This document shows positions 1 through 8,683 of a DNA stretch of 23,427 nt, one piece after another (within the stretch, counting starts at the first letter, position 1; each line of letters starts with the position of its first letter). A program made the position numbers and the translations under genes. Source of the DNA: CAZQYC01 sp964597495 (GTDB lineage: Bacteria > Pseudomonadota > Gammaproteobacteria > Steroidobacterales > Steroidobacteraceae). Where the stretch lies: assembly GCA_964597495.1 (NCBI GenBank), contig CAZQYC010000058.1, positions 1 through 23,427 on the forward strand, read 5' to 3'. The notes beneath the pieces are model-generated. The model worked only from the letters and a program-made list of their open reading frames with translations. It searched no databases and had not been told where the DNA came from.

Positions 1-47
1 GTCTTCTTGCCCTTGCTCGCCTTTGCAGGCGGTTTTTTTGTGGGCAT
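1..47 (-). CDS. N-terminus of an unidentified leftward gene (partial)
   Basis: An ATG at 47-45 on the minus strand opens a reading frame that leaves the window after 15 full codons. The readable start is MPTKKPPAKASKGKK, rich in Lys, Pro and Ala. A strong Shine-Dalgarno GGAGG lies at 57-53, five bases before the ATG, and a perfect TATAAT lies further upstream at 119-114. These three signals together make a real gene start likely. Lys/Ala/Pro-rich N-termini of this sort occur on DksA-type RNA polymerase-binding proteins of related bacteria and on histone-like proteins, but 15 residues cannot decide, so no function is assigned. The gene is divergent from smc. Confidence 0.6.
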   Translation of the reverse strand, partial: MPTKKPPAKASKGKK

Positions 48-113
48 CGCAGCCTCCGGTCTTTCGTTTCGATGTTACGTCGACTTGGGGTCGGTACCAA
101 AAAAGAGGGCGGG

Positions 114-119
114 ATTATA
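114..119 (-). promoter_or_regulatory. Probable -10 box of the leftward gene at the window edge
   Basis: The minus strand reads TATAAT, a perfect consensus, followed by a GC-rich stretch (CCCGCCC) before the expected transcription start. It lies about 67 bases upstream of the ATG at 47. A GC-rich discriminator is typical of promoters repressed by ppGpp/DksA, so growth-rate control is possible. No convincing -35 hexamer is visible at 16-18 bases spacing. Confidence 0.5.
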
Positions 120-286
120 CAGACCGAACGCTGCTCGTACAGTCCGAAAAAATGATGGATCGAATTCGCTTTGGACCACTACACTACGCCACAACTTTAT
201 GCACTCGGTCGCGGCTGATTGTCGCTACCGTCGTCGCTACCGACTTTCGGTTCCAACCAACTGAAGGAACTCGAACAGGAAACGAA

Positions 287-3200
287 ATGCGCCTTAATAA
301 AATCAAGCTAGCCGGCTTTAAGTCCTTCGTCGATCCCACCGCGGTCAACTTTCCGAGCAATCTGGTCGGCGTGGTGGGTCCAAACGGCTGCGGCAAGTCG
401 AACATCATCGATGCCGTGCGCTGGGTGATGGGGGAAATCTCCGCCAAACACCTGCGCGGCGATTCGATGGCCGACGTGGTATTCAACGGTTCCGCTTCCC
501 GCAAGCCGGTCGGCACCGCCTCCGTGGAGCTGGTTTTCGACAATAGCGACGGCACGCTAAGCGGCCAGTACGCCGGCTTTGCCGAAGTGTCGTTGAAGCG
601 CGTGGTCGCGCGCGACGGTCAGTCCGCCTATTTCCTGAACGGGACGCGCTGCCGGCGCAAGGACATCACGCAGCTGTTCCTGGGCACGGGATTGGGTTCG
701 CGGAGTTACGCCATCATCGAGCAAGGGATGATTTCGCGGGTGATCGAGGCGCGCCCTGAGGAACTGCGCGGCTTCATCGAAGAAGCCGCCGGCATCTCGA
801 AATACAAGGAGCGCCGGCGCGAGACGGAAAATCGCATTTCCCACACCAAAGAAAATCTCGAGCGCTTGCACGATTTGCGCGAGGAAGTCGATAAGCAACT
901 TCGGCATTTGCAACGTCAGGCCGCTACGGCGCGCCGCTATCAAGCACTCAAGCAAGAAGAACGCAAGCTGACCGCGGAGCTTTTGGCGCTGCGTCTGCGG
1001 CAAGTCGACCGGGATTCGCAGTCGAAGGAAGGCATCCTCCGGGAACGAGATACCGCCATGCAAAGTGCGATCGCCGACTTAAGGGCGATCGAGTCGTCGA
1101 TCGAGAGCACGCGCGAACACTTCACCGAAAAGTCGGAAGCGCGTAATCGCGCGCAAGGCCGGTTCTATCAAATTGGCGCCGACATTTCGCGGACCGAACA
1201 GACCATCGCGCACGCGCGCGATTTGCGCCAGAGACAGACGGCCGATTTGGCGCAGGCGAAACAGAATACTTCGGAAATCAAGTTGCACTTGGATCGCGAC
1301 CAAGGCCAGATCGACGAATTGCAGGTGGCGCTCGAACAGTTGCAGCCCGATTTGGATCGGGTGCGCGCCAGCGAGCAACGGTCGAACGCGGCTCTCGAGG
1401 AAGCCGAAGAGACCATGCAGCAATGGCAAGAGTCCTGGGAGAGCTTCAATCGTGAAGCGCGCAGTGCCGGCGAGAAGACTCAAGTGGAACGCGCGCGTAT
1501 CGAACAGCTTGAAAATCAATTGCGCCGGCTCGATACCCAGCGCGAGCGTACGCAAACCGAAATCGAGGTGCTGGCCTCAAGCGATTTACCGGCGCGTGTC
1601 GAGGAGCTGGGCTCCCAAGTGCAAGCGGCCATGGAGTCGCGCGAGTCAGCCGATGAGCGCCTCAGCGAGCTGACGAGCCGTATTCAACAGCTGCGCGATC
1701 GCGATCGCGAACTCACTGCCGATACCGATCGATGCCGCCGCGACCTTCAAGATCTGCAAGGACGGCTACTGTCGTTACAAGCGTTGCAGCAGGCGGCGCT
1801 CGGGGTCGCTCAGGGCAAAGTTGCCGAATGGTTGAACGCCAATTCACTGCAGGACCGGCCGCGGCTTGCGCAACAGCTCGACGTGGAAAACGGTTGGGAC
1901 CGCGCGGTCGAAACGGTGCTCGGTTCGTATCTTGAAGCGGTGTGCGTGGATACGCTGGATGCCGTGGCTGGATTGCTCGACAGCATGCAAGTGGGGACCG
2001 TGGCCTTCTTCGCAACGGCGAGCGGCGGGCCGGCGGCGGCCGTGGAGGACAATCGCTTGTCGAAGCGAGTGCAAGGTCCAGCGGGCATTCGTTCGTTGTT
2101 AGGTAGCGTGATTGCCGTCGATAGTCTTACCGAGGCGCTGCGTATCCGTGGGCAACTCCGCGTGGGCGAATCGGTCATCACGCGCGATGGGATTTGGATC
2201 GGCCAGGATTGGCTTCGAGTGAGTCGCGATCGGGACGCCCACGCCGGCGTTTTCGGCCGTGAGCAAGAAATGCGCACGTTGCGTGGCGAAGTGGCTAAGG
2301 CGGAAGAGGCGCTACGCCAAACCGAAGCGGCGCTTGCAGAAACGCGGCAGACCGCAGCGGAACTGGCTGAACATCGCGACGATGCGCAATCCGAAGCGAA
2401 TCGCTTGCATCGCGAACACAGCGATAGCCGGGCACAGCTGGATAGTCTGCGCATCCGCGCTGAGCAAGCCGCCGAGCGCGGACACAACCTTCGCGCCGAC
2501 GCCGAAGAGCTGGCCGCGGAAATTGCGACTACGCAGTCCAACCTCGCCGCGGCGCGCGGACGCTTGCAAGAGGGCATGGATGAAAGCGCTGCGCATGAAG
2601 AGACGCGCATCGGTCTTGAAGCACATCGCGAACAGCTGCGCCAAAACCTTGGGCAAGCGCGCACTCAGGCGCAATCGGATCGAGCTGCGGCACAGGACAC
2701 GGCTATTGCGGTCGAATCCAAGCGTTCGGCAATGAGCTCGATTACCGCCGGTTTGGAGCGGATGCGCGGTCAGCTCGCGCAGTTGGAAGCGCGCACGGCG
2801 GATCTCGATCATCAGCTGACTGCCGGTGAAGCGCCCTTGGCGATGCATGAGAAAGATTTGGCTGTCCAGCTTGAATTGCGGGCGGCGGCCGAACAAAACC
2901 TGAACGAAGCGCGAATCGCGCTCGGCGAAGCCGAGGCGCAGATGCGCGAACTCGACGAACGGCGCGCGGCGGCCGAAGCGCAGGTCGACGAAGCCCGGCA
3001 GCATCTCGACGACGTGCGGCTTGCGACTCAAGAACTGCGGGTGCGTCGCGAGTCGCTTAACGAACAATTCGTCGCGACGCACTTCGATCTGCAGACTGTT
3101 CTCGAGGGCCTAACGGAAGAAAGTGACGTGGCGAGCTGGGAAGAAACGCTGCGCGGGGTTTCCGACAAGATAGAACGCTTGGGCCAAGTCAATCTGGCGG

Positions 3201-3793
3201 CCATCGACGAGTTCAAGGAGCAATCCGAACGCAAGGAGTACTTGGATCGCCAGTTCAAGGATCTCACCGACGCGCTCGAAACTCTCGAGACGGCGATCGC
3301 GAAGATCGACAAAGAAACTCGCGCGCGTTTCCAAGACACCTTCGATCGCGTCAATGCCGGATTGAAGGAGCGTTTTCCGCGGCTATTCGGCGGCGGACAC
3401 GCTTATATCGAACTCGCCGGCGACGACATCTTGAACGCAGGCGTCGCCATCATGGCGCGTCCGCCCGGCAAGCGAAACAGCACCATCAATCAATTGTCCG
3501 GCGGTGAAAAGGCGTTGACGGCCGTCGCGCTGGTCTTCTCGATCTTCGAATTGAATCCTGCTCCGTTCTGTCTCCTGGACGAAGTGGACGCGCCGCTCGA
3601 CGACAACAACGTCGGCCGGTTCTGCGAGACCGTGCGTGAAATGTCGCAGCGCGTGCAATTCCTCTTCATTACCCACAACAAGACCACCATGGAGCTTGCC
3701 GAGCAATTGATCGGGGTGACGATGAACGAGCCGGGCGTCTCGCGGTTAGTGGCGGTCGACGTCGAAGAGGCCGTGCGCATGGCGGCGATGTAA
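287..3793 (+). CDS. smc: Chromosome segregation ATPase SMC
   Basis: 1168-residue SMC subunit of the bacterial condensin, which organises and segregates the chromosome together with ScpA and ScpB (both encoded at 10.7-12.8 kb). The N-terminal head has the Walker A GPNGCGKS (31-38). A long coiled coil follows, a hinge domain lies around 510-650, a second coiled coil leads back, and the C-terminal head carries the signature LSGGEK (1070-1075) and Walker B CLLDEVDAPLD (from 1095). Length and order are those of a full-length SMC. The frame is open far upstream, but the ATG at 287 is chosen because the family begins at MRLNKIKLAGFKSF and AGGA at 277-280 is correctly spaced. zipA follows after 22 bases and ligA after it, a common gammaproteobacterial order. 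Confidence 0.97.
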   Translation: MRLNKIKLAGFKSFVDPTAVNFPSNLVGVVGPNGCGKSNIIDAVRWVMGEISAKHLRGDSMADVVFNGSASRKPVGTASVELVFDNSDGTLSGQYAGFAEVSLKRVVARDGQSAYFLNGTRCRRKDITQLFLGTGLGSRSYAIIEQGMISRVIEARPEELRGFIEEAAGISKYKERRRETENRISHTKENLERLHDLREEVDKQLRHLQRQAATARRYQALKQEERKLTAELLALRLRQVDRDSQSKEGILRERDTAMQSAIADLRAIESSIESTREHFTEKSEARNRAQGRFYQIGADISRTEQTIAHARDLRQRQTADLAQAKQNTSEIKLHLDRDQGQIDELQVALEQLQPDLDRVRASEQRSNAALEEAEETMQQWQESWESFNREARSAGEKTQVERARIEQLENQLRRLDTQRERTQTEIEVLASSDLPARVEELGSQVQAAMESRESADERLSELTSRIQQLRDRDRELTADTDRCRRDLQDLQGRLLSLQALQQAALGVAQGKVAEWLNANSLQDRPRLAQQLDVENGWDRAVETVLGSYLEAVCVDTLDAVAGLLDSMQVGTVAFFATASGGPAAAVEDNRLSKRVQGPAGIRSLLGSVIAVDSLTEALRIRGQLRVGESVITRDGIWIGQDWLRVSRDRDAHAGVFGREQEMRTLRGEVAKAEEALRQTEAALAETRQTAAELAEHRDDAQSEANRLHREHSDSRAQLDSLRIRAEQAAERGHNLRADAEELAAEIATTQSNLAAARGRLQEGMDESAAHEETRIGLEAHREQLRQNLGQARTQAQSDRAAAQDTAIAVESKRSAMSSITAGLERMRGQLAQLEARTADLDHQLTAGEAPLAMHEKDLAVQLELRAAAEQNLNEARIALGEAEAQMRELDERRAAAEAQVDEARQHLDDVRLATQELRVRRESLNEQFVATHFDLQTVLEGLTEESDVASWEETLRGVSDKIERLGQVNLAAIDEFKEQSERKEYLDRQFKDLTDALETLETAIAKIDKETRARFQDTFDRVNAGLKERFPRLFGGGHAYIELAGDDILNAGVAIMARPPGKRNSTINQLSGGEKALTAVALVFSIFELNPAPFCLLDEVDAPLDDNNVGRFCETVREMSQRVQFLFITHNKTTMELAEQLIGVTMNEPGVSRLVAVDVEEAVRMAAM

Positions 3794-3815
3794 GGCTCCG
3801 ATCGAGTTGGTTGCA

Positions 3816-4673
3816 ATGAGTGAATTGCGCTGGATACTGTTGGCGATCGGGGCATTAACGCTCTTGGTAATTTACGTGCACGGCCGACGCAAACGACTCG
3901 CTGCCGTCGAACATCGCATGCCGCAGGAAGCGAACTTGCCGCAGCTGAACGAAGCGAGCGTCGTCAGAAGGCGCGAAACGGCGACGGCCATCACTGCAAT
4001 TGCTCCGCACGCAGCGCGTGTTGCCATCGACGATTTGCCCGAAGTTCGCGTAACTGAGCCCCAAGAGGCGCAGGCTGTGCCGTCGCTAACGGAACAGGAG
4101 GCGCTCAGCACAGCTGCCCTCGATCGGTTAACCATTACACAGCCGCTAACGGCACGTGCGGAGCCGGCGGTTGCGGCGCCGGAGAGAACTGCAGAGCCGG
4201 CACGACCATCTCCAAGTCCAAGCGCATCGGCGACAGCGCCGCGCAAAGCTCGCAAGATCGTCGCATTGCGAGTACCGGCTGCCGCCGAACGATTCAACGG
4301 GCGATCGTTGCTGGATGCTTTCCTCGAGCAAGGCCTGCGTCACGGGCGATATGGCATTTTTCATCGCGTCGATGCACAAGGGCTTCCGATTTTTAGCGTA
4401 GCAAGCATTGTCGAGCCCGGGACGTTCGACTTGGCAACGATGGCAAGCCAGGAGTTTCCGGGCATATCGCTGTTCTTGCAGTTGTCCGGACCGGAGGGGG
4501 GCGTGGTTGCCTTCGACGCCATGTTGGCGTGCGCTCAAGCCTTGCAGGTTAAGTTCGGTGCCGGCTTGCAGGGCGAGCGAGGCAAGTCGCTGACGGCGGA
4601 CGCCATTGCGCGCATGCGCGAGGATATTTCCGATTTCGAACACTTGATGCGTTCCGCACCCGCAAATCTCTAG
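3816..4673 (+). CDS. zipA: Cell division protein ZipA
   Basis: 285-residue bitopic membrane protein that anchors FtsZ protofilaments to the inner membrane in the divisome. One N-terminal transmembrane segment (about residues 5-20, LRWILLAIGALTLLVIYV) is followed by a basic stop (HGRRKR), then a low-conservation linker rich in Ala, Pro, Thr and Glu (about 30-145), then the C-terminal FtsZ-binding domain (about 147-280, starting KIVALRVPA and containing GIFHRVD and FSVASIVEPGTFDL). This architecture is diagnostic of ZipA. The ATG at 3816 is preferred; an in-frame TTG at 3807 would add three residues. No strong Shine-Dalgarno is visible. It sits 22 bases after smc and 9 bases before ligA, probably one transcript. 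Confidence 0.93.
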   Translation: MSELRWILLAIGALTLLVIYVHGRRKRLAAVEHRMPQEANLPQLNEASVVRRRETATAITAIAPHAARVAIDDLPEVRVTEPQEAQAVPSLTEQEALSTAALDRLTITQPLTARAEPAVAAPERTAEPARPSPSPSASATAPRKARKIVALRVPAAAERFNGRSLLDAFLEQGLRHGRYGIFHRVDAQGLPIFSVASIVEPGTFDLATMASQEFPGISLFLQLSGPEGGVVAFDAMLACAQALQVKFGAGLQGERGKSLTADAIARMREDISDFEHLMRSAPANL

Positions 4674-4682
4674 CCGCTAGGT

Positions 4683-6740
4683 ATGTCCTCCGTTCCCGAT
4701 AAGGTCGTTCAACGTGCGGCGGAGCTCCGGACGCAACTCGACCGTAACAACTATCTGTATTACGTGCTCGATCAACCCGAGCTGCCGGATGCCGAGTACG
4801 ATCGATTGTTTCAAGAGCTCGAAGCGATCGAAGCGCAGTATCCCTCGCTTCGAACGGCAGACTCGCCGACGCAACGCATTACCGGCGCCGTGCTCGAAGG
4901 GTTTGCGCCGGTCCGTCACGCCGTGCCGATGCTTTCCATTCGTACCGAAACCGACACCGAAGCGTCGGGCGCCGAGACGTTTGACGCTCGCGTGCGGCGT
5001 GAACTCGGATTCGAGGATGACGCTCCGCCGGTCGAGTACGCGTGCGAGCTTAAGTTCGACGGATTGGCGATCAACTTACGCTATGAACACGGCGTGCTCG
5101 TGCAGGCGGCCACGCGCGGCGACGGTGAAACCGGCGAAGAGGTGACGCACAACATTCGCACGATCAAGCAGATTCCCCGGCGTTTGAAAGGGGTTGACGC
5201 GCCGGTGATCGAGATTCGCGGCGAAGTCTACATGCGGCGCGACGAGTTCAATGCGTTGAACGAGCGACAGCGGGCGCTCATTGCGGCGGGCGCGAAAAAC
5301 GAGAAGACCTTCGTGAATCCACGCAACGCGGCGGCCGGCGCTGTGCGCCAACTGGATTCGTCGATTGCGGCTAAGCGCCCTTTGAGTTTTTTTGCGTACG
5401 GTCTCGGCGAGACTCACGGTTGGACGCCTCCGGGTACGCACAGCGCGACGCTCGACGCGCTCGCTAACATGGGGTTGCCGGTTTCCGACGAGCGCGAGGT
5501 GGCGAAAGGAGCGGTGGGATTGATCGCTTTTCACGACCGCATCGGCGCCCGGCGCGAGAGTCTTCCGTTCGAGATCGACGGCGTCGTCTATAAGGTGAAC
5601 TCGCTTGCATTGCAGAAGCAGCTGGGTTTTCTGACCCGCGAGCCGCGTTGGGCGGTTGCGCACAAATATCCCGCGCACGAGGAATCCACGGTGGTTCGCG
5701 ACGTGGAGTTTCAAGTGGGGCGTACCGGCGCGCTGACGCCGGTCGCGCGGCTGGAGCCGGTGTTCGTGGGCGGCGTCACGGTTAGTAATGCCACGCTTCA
5801 CAACATGGACGAACTCAAGCGCAAGGACGTGCATCTCGGCGATACCGTCGTCGTGCGTCGCGCGGGCGATGTCATTCCGGAGATCGTGCAAGTCATCTTG
5901 GAGCGGCGGCCGAAAACGGCGCGACCGGTTCTGCTTCCCAGCACCTGCCCGGTTTGCGGATCGGATGTTGAACAGGCGGAAGGCGAGGCGGTCGCTCGCT
6001 GCAGCGGCGGCTTGTTCTGTCCCGCCCAGCGTAAGGAAGCGATTCGCCACTTTGCCGCGCGTCGCGCGATGGATATCGAAGGCCTCGGCAGTAAGTTAAT
6101 CGACCAACTAGTGGACGAGGGGCTCGTAAAAACGCCGGCAGACGTCTACTCGCTCTCCTTGGAGCAGCTTGCTAACTTGGATCGCATGGCCGAGAAATCC
6201 GCAAAGAACCTTCTTGAGGCCATTGAAAAGAGCAAGCGGACGACGCTGCGAAGATTCCTGTTTGCCATCGGCATTCGCGACGTCGGCGAAACGACGGCCG
6301 GAACGCTGACCGATCACTTTGGTTCTCTCGACGCATTGATGCAGGCCGACGAAACGGGCTTTCAGGAAGTCCCGGATGTCGGTCCTACGATCGCGGCGCA
6401 TGTCCGTCACTTCTTCGATCAACCGCATAACGTCGAGGTGATCGCTGCTTTGCGGCAGGCGGGTGTTCACTGGTCGGAGTCGGAACCGAAGAAGAAAGTC
6501 GAAGGGCCGCTGTTCGGCAAGACCTTCGTCATCACTGGCACGCTGCCGACCATGAGTCGCGACGATGCAAAAGACCGCATCGTCGCGCTGGGCGGTAAAG
6601 TCAGTGATTCCGTTTCTAAGAAAACGTCTTTCGTGATCGTCGGTGCGGATCCGGGTTCGAAGTTCAAGAAAGCCCAGGATCTCGGCATCACGATATTGGA
6701 TGAGGCGGGACTAAACGAGCTCCTAGCCACTAGCTCCTAG
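4683..6740 (+). CDS. ligA: NAD+-dependent DNA ligase LigA
   Basis: 685-residue ligase that seals nicks in replication (Okazaki joining) and repair, using NAD+ to adenylate itself. Domains in order: Ia (NNYLYYVLDQPELPDAEYD, about 22-40), adenylation domain with catalytic Lys124 in KFDG, OB fold, a four-Cys zinc finger (C422, C425, C440, C446), helix-hairpin-helix repeats (about 460-595) and a C-terminal BRCT domain (about 605-685, GKTFVITGTL). All key residues are present and the length is normal for the family. The ATG lies 9 bases after the zipA stop, with no clear Shine-Dalgarno, consistent with cotranscription. The gene ends just before a bidirectional terminator. Confidence 0.98.
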   Translation: MSSVPDKVVQRAAELRTQLDRNNYLYYVLDQPELPDAEYDRLFQELEAIEAQYPSLRTADSPTQRITGAVLEGFAPVRHAVPMLSIRTETDTEASGAETFDARVRRELGFEDDAPPVEYACELKFDGLAINLRYEHGVLVQAATRGDGETGEEVTHNIRTIKQIPRRLKGVDAPVIEIRGEVYMRRDEFNALNERQRALIAAGAKNEKTFVNPRNAAAGAVRQLDSSIAAKRPLSFFAYGLGETHGWTPPGTHSATLDALANMGLPVSDEREVAKGAVGLIAFHDRIGARRESLPFEIDGVVYKVNSLALQKQLGFLTREPRWAVAHKYPAHEESTVVRDVEFQVGRTGALTPVARLEPVFVGGVTVSNATLHNMDELKRKDVHLGDTVVVRRAGDVIPEIVQVILERRPKTARPVLLPSTCPVCGSDVEQAEGEAVARCSGGLFCPAQRKEAIRHFAARRAMDIEGLGSKLIDQLVDEGLVKTPADVYSLSLEQLANLDRMAEKSAKNLLEAIEKSKRTTLRRFLFAIGIRDVGETTAGTLTDHFGSLDALMQADETGFQEVPDVGPTIAAHVRHFFDQPHNVEVIAALRQAGVHWSESEPKKKVEGPLFGKTFVITGTLPTMSRDDAKDRIVALGGKVSDSVSKKTSFVIVGADPGSKFKKAQDLGITILDEAGLNELLATSS

Positions 6741-6782
6741 CCAGAAAAGAAAGATGCCTACTCTGGCTAGTAGCTAAAAACG

Positions 6783-6811
6783 AAAAAGCCGGCTCAAGGG
6801 CCGGCCTTTTT
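6783..6811. terminator. Bidirectional Rho-independent terminator between ligA and the prolyl isomerase gene
   Basis: GCCGGC (6788-6793) and GCCGGC (6800-6805) form a GC-rich stem with a short loop. It is flanked by five A on the left (6783-6787) and five T on the right (6807-6811), so a U-tract follows the hairpin on either strand. It lies between the convergent ends of ligA (+) and the isomerase gene (-). Confidence 0.85.
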
Positions 6812-6832
6812 ATTGGTTCAAATCAGGTGCGA

Positions 6833-7696
6833 CTATTTCGTTTCGGCCGGCTTTTCGGTAGTCGCCGACGCGCTAGCGGCCGCGGGTTTCGCGGGCTCAG
6901 CCTTCTCGATCTTGGCGGCTTTCTTGAGATCTTCGAGGAACGCCTGGATCTTCTTGCGCTGGACGATGTTCTTCACCTGATCCTTGACGTCCGCAAACGC
7001 CGGTGGATTGGACGCTCGCACTTCTTCGAGTTTGATGATGTGCCAGCCGAACTGCGTTTGGACGGGCGCAGCGGTGATCTTGCCTTTTTCCAGCTTCGAT
7101 ACGGCAGCCGAAAAAGCCGGCACCATGTTCTTGAGGCTAAACCAACCGAGATCGCCGCCTTGCTTCGCGGAACCGTCAATGGAGTTTTTTTCCGCCAGCT
7201 TCGCGAAGTCGGCGCCTTTGTTCAGTTGCGCGATCAAGTCGTCGGCTAGGGCACGCGACTCGACCAGGATGTGGCGTGCATGATATTCGCTGCCGCTTGC
7301 GCCCAATTGCGAGTCGTACTCAGCCTTCACGTCGGCATCAGTGATGGGATGATCTTCGAAATGTTTTTTGAAGTACGCATCGGATAACACATTGATACGC
7401 TGCAAAGCGAGTTGGATCTCGACGTCGCTTTTTTTTGCCAGACCGCTTTTTTCGGCATTGTCGGCTGCGAGCTGCAGCGCGATCAACGTATCGAGCACCT
7501 GGCTGCGCTGTTCTGCGGTCAGTTCGCTCGCTGGACGGCGTGCAACCATCGTCGCGTAAGTTTCGAAAGTCTTGACGCTAATCGCTTTGCCGTTGACCTT
7601 GGCGACGAAGTCGTCGGCTTTCGCGGGAGGTTCATTCTTGGCGCAAGCGCCGACGCATAACGCCGCTGCAAGCACGAGAGAGAAGCGAAGTTTCAT
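6833..7696 (-). CDS. Parvulin-type peptidyl-prolyl cis-trans isomerase, predicted lipoprotein
   Basis: 287-residue exported foldase of the PpiC/SurA/PrsA group, predicted to help fold envelope proteins. The N-terminus is a lipoprotein signal: basic MKLR, a hydrophobic stretch, and lipobox VGAC with the lipidated Cys18. Ala follows Cys18 rather than Asp, so the outer membrane is the likelier site. A SurA-like helical N-domain (about 28-125) precedes one parvulin domain (about 136-230) with EYHARHILV, GGDLGWF, MVPAF and TQFGWHIIKL. The C-terminus is Lys/Ala-rich. The start is supported by AAGGA at 7706-7702, five bases before the ATG. It lies 41 bases downstream of bolA, probably in one operon with yciB and bolA. 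Its exact orthologue is not clear, so no symbol is given. Confidence 0.9.
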   Translation of the reverse strand: MKLRFSLVLAAALCVGACAKNEPPAKADDFVAKVNGKAISVKTFETYATMVARRPASELTAEQRSQVLDTLIALQLAADNAEKSGLAKKSDVEIQLALQRINVLSDAYFKKHFEDHPITDADVKAEYDSQLGASGSEYHARHILVESRALADDLIAQLNKGADFAKLAEKNSIDGSAKQGGDLGWFSLKNMVPAFSAAVSKLEKGKITAAPVQTQFGWHIIKLEEVRASNPPAFADVKDQVKNIVQRKKIQAFLEDLKKAAKIEKAEPAKPAAASASATTEKPAETK

Positions 7697-7737
7697 GGCG
7701 ATCCTTAAATATTAAATAGATGAGGAATTGAAAGTCG

Positions 7738-8025
7738 TTAAAGGAGTTCATCCGGCGCCAAAGCAATGATGGCGAGCGCATGGATGTCGGTTTGCATGAG
7801 CTCGGCGAGCGCTTTATACACGAGTTGATGCCGTTGCAGGGGGCGTAGCCCGGCAAATTGGGCGGCAACGATGCGTACGCTGTAGTGCCCTCGACCGTCA
7901 CGAGCGCCGACGTGCCCCACGTGCTGATGACTGTCATCCGTGAGTACCAGCTCCGACGGCGACAGCGCTGTCATCAATTTGCTGCGCATTTGGTCGACGC
8001 GCGTCGGGGTGCTGCTGTCGCTCAT
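7738..8025 (-). CDS. BolA family protein
   Basis: 95-residue BolA/IbaG-type protein. BolA proteins pair with monothiol glutaredoxins through a shared [2Fe-2S] cluster and act in iron-sulfur handling; some also bind DNA. The family core is visible: DDSHQHVGH, GHYSVRIV, and LQRHQLVYKAL with the invariant His66. The ATG overlaps the yciB stop by four bases (ATGA, 8022-8025), so translation is probably coupled. Whether it corresponds to BolA itself or a paralogue such as IbaG cannot be settled here; the gene next to yciB in related genomes is usually annotated simply as BolA family. Confidence 0.92.
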   Translation of the reverse strand: MSDSSTPTRVDQMRSKLMTALSPSELVLTDDSHQHVGHVGARDGRGHYSVRIVAAQFAGLRPLQRHQLVYKALAELMQTDIHALAIIALAPDELL

Positions 8026-8594
8026 GCTTTATCGGAGTTTGATGGGTCGGACGGCGTTGCCTCGGTTTCCGGCGGCAGCTTGGTCGATATCCAATAGCCA
8101 TTCGCCAGAAAGAAAATAGTCGAAAGCCCGAACAGCACCGGCAAGTGCCAGTTCACCCACGCCGTCAGATCGAAACTAAAGAGCAGCCAGAGATTCACGA
8201 ATCCCATCACGATCCAAAAGAAAGCCCAAATGTAATTGAGCCGCCGCCAAAGGGCGGGATCGAGCGACACCGCTTGGCCCATCATCTGTTCGATCATGGT
8301 TTTCTTGCCGATGAATCTCGATGCAAGAAATACGAGTGCGAATGTCCAGCTGGCGACCGTCGGTTTCCACTGAATGAAGGTTTCGTTGCGCAGCGCCAGC
8401 GTGATGCCGCCCAGCACCAGCACCAAGCCGGCGGAAATCAACATGAGCGAATTGATTTTGCGCTCACGAAACCACTGCATCGCCGCTGCCGCGACGACGC
8501 CGACGACCAGCACGGCAGTGGCGGGGAATATCCCGAAGAACTTGTACGCAATGACAAAGGCGACGATCGGCAGGAAGTCGAACAGCAGATTCAT
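8022..8594 (-). CDS. yciB: Inner-membrane septation/envelope protein YciB (IspZ family)
   Basis: 190-residue polytopic membrane protein of the YciB/IspZ (septation protein A) family, linked to cell envelope maintenance and division. The N-terminus MNLLFDFLPIVAFVIAYKFF and the internal motifs TFIQWKPTV and LNYIWAFFWIVMGFVNLW are characteristic. Five or six hydrophobic segments span the protein, with a short polar C-terminal tail (PPETEATPSDPSNSDKA). It is the first gene of the leftward set yciB-bolA-isomerase and is divergent from the yciO-like gene. Its ATG lies about 45 bases downstream of a TATGAT box on the minus strand. Confidence 0.94.
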   Translation of the reverse strand: MNLLFDFLPIVAFVIAYKFFGIFPATAVLVVGVVAAAAMQWFRERKINSLMLISAGLVLVLGGITLALRNETFIQWKPTVASWTFALVFLASRFIGKKTMIEQMMGQAVSLDPALWRRLNYIWAFFWIVMGFVNLWLLFSFDLTAWVNWHLPVLFGLSTIFFLANGYWISTKLPPETEATPSDPSNSDKA

Positions 8595-8637
8595 GTCAGG
8601 TGAGCAGTCAAGTGGGCGGACGGCGGGAAAGGCCGCG

Positions 8638-8644
8638 TATCATA
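8638..8644. promoter_or_regulatory. Possible overlapping divergent -10 boxes of yciB and the yciO-like gene
   Basis: GTATCATAC contains TATCAT on the plus strand (8638-8643) and TATGAT on the minus strand (8644-8639), each five of six to the -10 consensus. The two gene starts are about 45 bases away on either side. No good -35 is seen on either strand at standard spacing (a TTGATA on the minus strand at 8663-8658 is only 13 bases away), so this is tentative. Confidence 0.35.
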
Positions 8645-8683
8645 CTGAATTCTTCGGTATCAAATTCTCCAGGCGGGAAAGCG

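Noticed and set aside
221..242. Direct repeat GTCGCTACCG at 221-230 and 233-242
   Set aside because: Only two copies with 12-base spacing upstream of smc; could be an operator, but nothing else supports it.
23..286. Open frame upstream of smc that could add 88 residues
   Set aside because: The added residues do not resemble SMC, which starts at MRLNKIKLAGFKSF; the ATG at 287 has AGGA at proper spacing, and the region contains the divergent promoter and start.
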